Positions 5,792 through 7,918 of a stretch of 7,918 nucleotides of DNA are shown piece after piece (position 1 is the stretch's first letter; every line of letters starts with the position of its first letter). The DNA is taken from positions 1 through 7,918 of the forward strand of contig CAYZXK010000094.1 of assembly GCA_964482395.1 (NCBI GenBank), in the 5' to 3' direction. The notes beneath the pieces are model-generated. The model ran no database searches and had not been told where the DNA came from. It worked only from the letters and a program-made list of their open reading frames with translations. Source of the stretch: CAYZXK01 sp964482395 (GTDB taxonomy: Bacteria; Planctomycetota; Phycisphaerae; UBA1845; Fen-1342). A program made the translations under genes and the position numbers.

Positions 5792-7918
5792 ATGGAGTCG
5801 ATCAGCGTGTACTCTCGAATCGGGGCCACCCTGGTGGTGGCCGTGTGCTTATATACCGCCGCACCGGCGACAGCCGACGCCTGGCTGCAACTCGATCCGT
5901 CGGGCGTCGCGGTCCTCAACGATGCGGCCCCCCAGGCACCCTACGTCGTCGCCGAGGTCGCCGACCCGAGCGGGCTGTCCGGGTTCCGGCTGAAGGCTTA
6001 CACCTACGGCGTCGCGATGCGACAGCATGAGAACAAGGTGGGCCAGTTCGCGGAGCTGAGCTGGCCGGATGCTTCAATCCACGGGCAGATCGGGTCACCG
6101 GCCCTGCCGGTGATCCGCCGGCTGTTCGTGGTCCCGGCCGGAGCTAGCGTCTCGTACAGTTGCCAACCTGGTGACGGCATCATGCTCGATCGGCAAACCA
6201 CCGGCATGCCGCCGCGCGTCCTGCCCGTGCAGCCCCCGATCCCCAAAATCCCTGGCGCTCTGGAAAGCGCGGCCTTCGTGTTCGACGAGCCGGCCTATGC
6301 CATCGACGCCGACCTGCCCGCCGAGCGGGTGGTGGGGGAGGAGCTGGGCATCGTTCGCGGCCAGCGACTGTGGATGCTCGAGATTCGTCCGATATCTCAC
6401 AACCCGGTGGCGGGCACGCTGACTTTCTGGCCCGAAATCGAGGTCGAAGTGCGCTTCACCGGCGGCTACGTTCCTGCCGACGCTATCTCGCCGCTTCCGG
6501 GCCTGAACCGGATCATCGTCAATCCGCAGGTGCTGCCCGAGGTTCCGCGACGTGGGTCCGGTAATTATCTGATCGTGGTGGCTAGCGCTTACCAGTCAGC
6601 CATTGCTGCTTTCGCCAACGCCAAGACTGCCCAGGGCTTTACTGTCAGTACCTACGTCCCGCCCTCGGCCAATAACACCATCATCAAGAACTATATTCAG
6701 AGCTTATGGGGCACGCCCGACGCGCCCGACTACGTGCTCCTGGTCGGCGATACGGACACCATCCCGCACTGGACCGGCGGGGGAGCAGGCAGCCCTCCCA
6801 CCGACCTGCCCTACGTTTGCATGGACGGCAGCGGCGACTGGTACCCGGATATCGCCCTGGGCCGCTTCCCGGTGCGCAATACCAGTCAGCTTCAGGCCAT
6901 TGTCGACAAGACTCTGCTCTACGAGAACGGGCCGTTGCCCGACCCGGATTACGTGAAGCGGGCCGTCTTCATGGCCTCCTGCGATAACTGGACCATCAGC
7001 GAGGGTACGCACAACTGGGTGATCGAAAACTACATGGTCCCCAACGAGATTGCGTCCGACAAGCTGTACTGCCATACCTATAACGCCACAACCCAGCAGG
7101 TCCGTGACGCATTCAACGACGGGCGCTTCTTCGGAATCTACAGTGGCCACGGCGCCGAGACCTACTGGGCCGACGGGCCGCCCTTCTACCAGAGCGACGT
7201 CAACAACCTCACCAACCTCGGAATGTATTCCTACATCTTCAGCTACTCCTGCCTGACCGGGAACTACACGGTCGACGAGTGCTTCATGGAGACCTGGGTT
7301 CGGGCCCCCAACAAGGCCGGCGTCATCGCCATCGGCTCGACGGTCACCAGCTACTGGACCGAGGACGACGTGCTGGAAAAGCGCCACTTCGACTCCATCT
7401 ATGACGCGAACGACCCGGTCATCGCCGAGGTAGGCCCGGTTCTCAACGATACCAAGATGCGTTATCTGGCCCAGATGGGCTCCGGCTCGACCACCCGGCG
7501 GTACTTCGAAATGTACAACATCATGGGCGATCCGGCGCTCCAGTTCCCGGGCAATTGCTCCGACGCCGGCATCGTCCAGCTTGATAGCGCCATCTATGCC
7601 TGTCAGGACACGGTTACGGTCCGCGTGCTGGACTGCGGCTTGAATACCAATGACAACGTCATCGAAACTGTAGCCATCCCGATCACCTCCAACTCGGAAC
7701 CCTCCGGCGAATCTGTATTGCTCACCGAAACTAACCCGAGTTCCGCCAACTTCATCGGCACCATCAACGTGAGCACCACCAATGCTCCCGGCGTTTTGCT
7801 GGTTGGGCCGGGTGACACGATCACGGTGACCTACGTTGACGCCGATGACGGGCAGGGGAATCAGAACGTGGTGGTGACCGCCACCGCGGGGGTGGATTGC
7901 ACGCCGCCCAGCATCAGC
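5792..7918 (+). CDS. Secreted C25 (gingipain-like) cysteine peptidase with C-terminal repeat module; 3' end outside window
   Basis: Open for 709 codons to the window edge. Residues 1-28 are a signal peptide (Arg9, hydrophobic core 10-24, cleavage after ATA before Asp29), so the protein is exported. Residues about 30-240 match the C25 propeptide, including GSPALPVIRRLFVVPAGA (101-118). The caspase-like C25 domain runs from about 257 to 586. It has NYLIVV and VLLVGDTDTIPHW strands, LGRFPV, the catalytic histidine in YSGHGAETYW (His453), the catalytic cysteine in FSYSCLTGNY (Cys487), then IGSTVTSYW and IMGDPALQFPG. The His-Cys distance of 34 is close to that in RgpB. Residues 590-706 form a beta-rich, cysteine-bearing module (SDAGIVQLDSAIYACQDTV, then GPGDTITVTYVDADDGQG), ending DCTPPSIS, which looks like the boundary to a further copy. 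Expected role: breakdown or processing of extracellular protein; cleavage specificity cannot be read. ATG 5792 has AAAGGAG at 7-nt spacing. Missing beyond the edge: further modules and any sorting domain. Confidence 0.92.
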   Translation, partial: MESISVYSRIGATLVVAVCLYTAAPATADAWLQLDPSGVAVLNDAAPQAPYVVAEVADPSGLSGFRLKAYTYGVAMRQHENKVGQFAELSWPDASIHGQIGSPALPVIRRLFVVPAGASVSYSCQPGDGIMLDRQTTGMPPRVLPVQPPIPKIPGALESAAFVFDEPAYAIDADLPAERVVGEELGIVRGQRLWMLEIRPISHNPVAGTLTFWPEIEVEVRFTGGYVPADAISPLPGLNRIIVNPQVLPEVPRRGSGNYLIVVASAYQSAIAAFANAKTAQGFTVSTYVPPSANNTIIKNYIQSLWGTPDAPDYVLLVGDTDTIPHWTGGGAGSPPTDLPYVCMDGSGDWYPDIALGRFPVRNTSQLQAIVDKTLLYENGPLPDPDYVKRAVFMASCDNWTISEGTHNWVIENYMVPNEIASDKLYCHTYNATTQQVRDAFNDGRFFGIYSGHGAETYWADGPPFYQSDVNNLTNLGMYSYIFSYSCLTGNYTVDECFMETWVRAPNKAGVIAIGSTVTSYWTEDDVLEKRHFDSIYDANDPVIAEVGPVLNDTKMRYLAQMGSGSTTRRYFEMYNIMGDPALQFPGNCSDAGIVQLDSAIYACQDTVTVRVLDCGLNTNDNVIETVAIPITSNSEPSGESVLLTETNPSSANFIGTINVSTTNAPGVLLVGPGDTITVTYVDADDGQGNQNVVVTATAGVDCTPPSIS

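Noticed and set aside
1..7918. CRISPR array, insertion sequence, tRNA or rRNA
   Set aside because: No regularly spaced repeats, transposase motifs, terminal inverted repeats or cloverleaf-like sequences were seen.

Overview
This is a GC-rich stretch of bacterial chromosome with five genes. Three are on the minus strand: metK, then prfB, then a large polytopic membrane protein that runs off the left edge. Two are on the plus strand: a cation diffusion facilitator (CDF) transporter and a secreted gingipain-type (C25) peptidase that runs off the right edge. Nothing in the window identifies the organism. High GC, usable Shine-Dalgarno sequences and a large secreted C25 protease with Ig-like repeat modules would fit Planctomycetota or a related environmental lineage, but this is a low-confidence guess.

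Layout. Positions 1-1611 (-) hold a multi-pass membrane protein resembling GT39/ArnT-like GT-C glycosyltransferases. Positions 1612-1793 are a gene-free gap with two imperfect hairpins. Positions 1794-2955 (-) hold peptide chain release factor 2. A plain ORF call starts it too late (2831), because the true gene begins at 2955, reads 26 codons to an in-frame TGA and needs a programmed +1 frameshift at CTTTGAC (2880-2874). Positions 3006-4163 (-) hold S-adenosylmethionine synthetase, starting at TTG behind a strong Shine-Dalgarno. Positions 4164-4281 are a compact divergent promoter region. Positions 4282-5223 (+) hold the CDF metal exporter. Positions 5224-5791 are gene-free and contain an extended -10 promoter near 5566 followed by a leader of about 210 nt with three hairpins. 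Positions 5792-7918 (+) hold the C25 peptidase: signal peptide, propeptide, catalytic domain with His453/Cys487, and the first C-terminal beta-rich module.

How the genes relate. metK and prfB are 50 nt apart with no terminator visible and are probably cotranscribed. One plausible link is that the SAM made by MetK is the methyl donor for modification of the GGQ glutamine of release factors. The membrane protein may be the distal gene of that unit or have its own promoter. The CDF transporter and the protease are independent units. I see no mobile element, CRISPR array, tRNA or rRNA, and no clearly novel multi-gene system. The most noteworthy points are the prfB recoding site with a degenerate stimulator, the long structured leader of the protease gene, and the GT-C-like protein that lacks the expected first-loop acidic residue.
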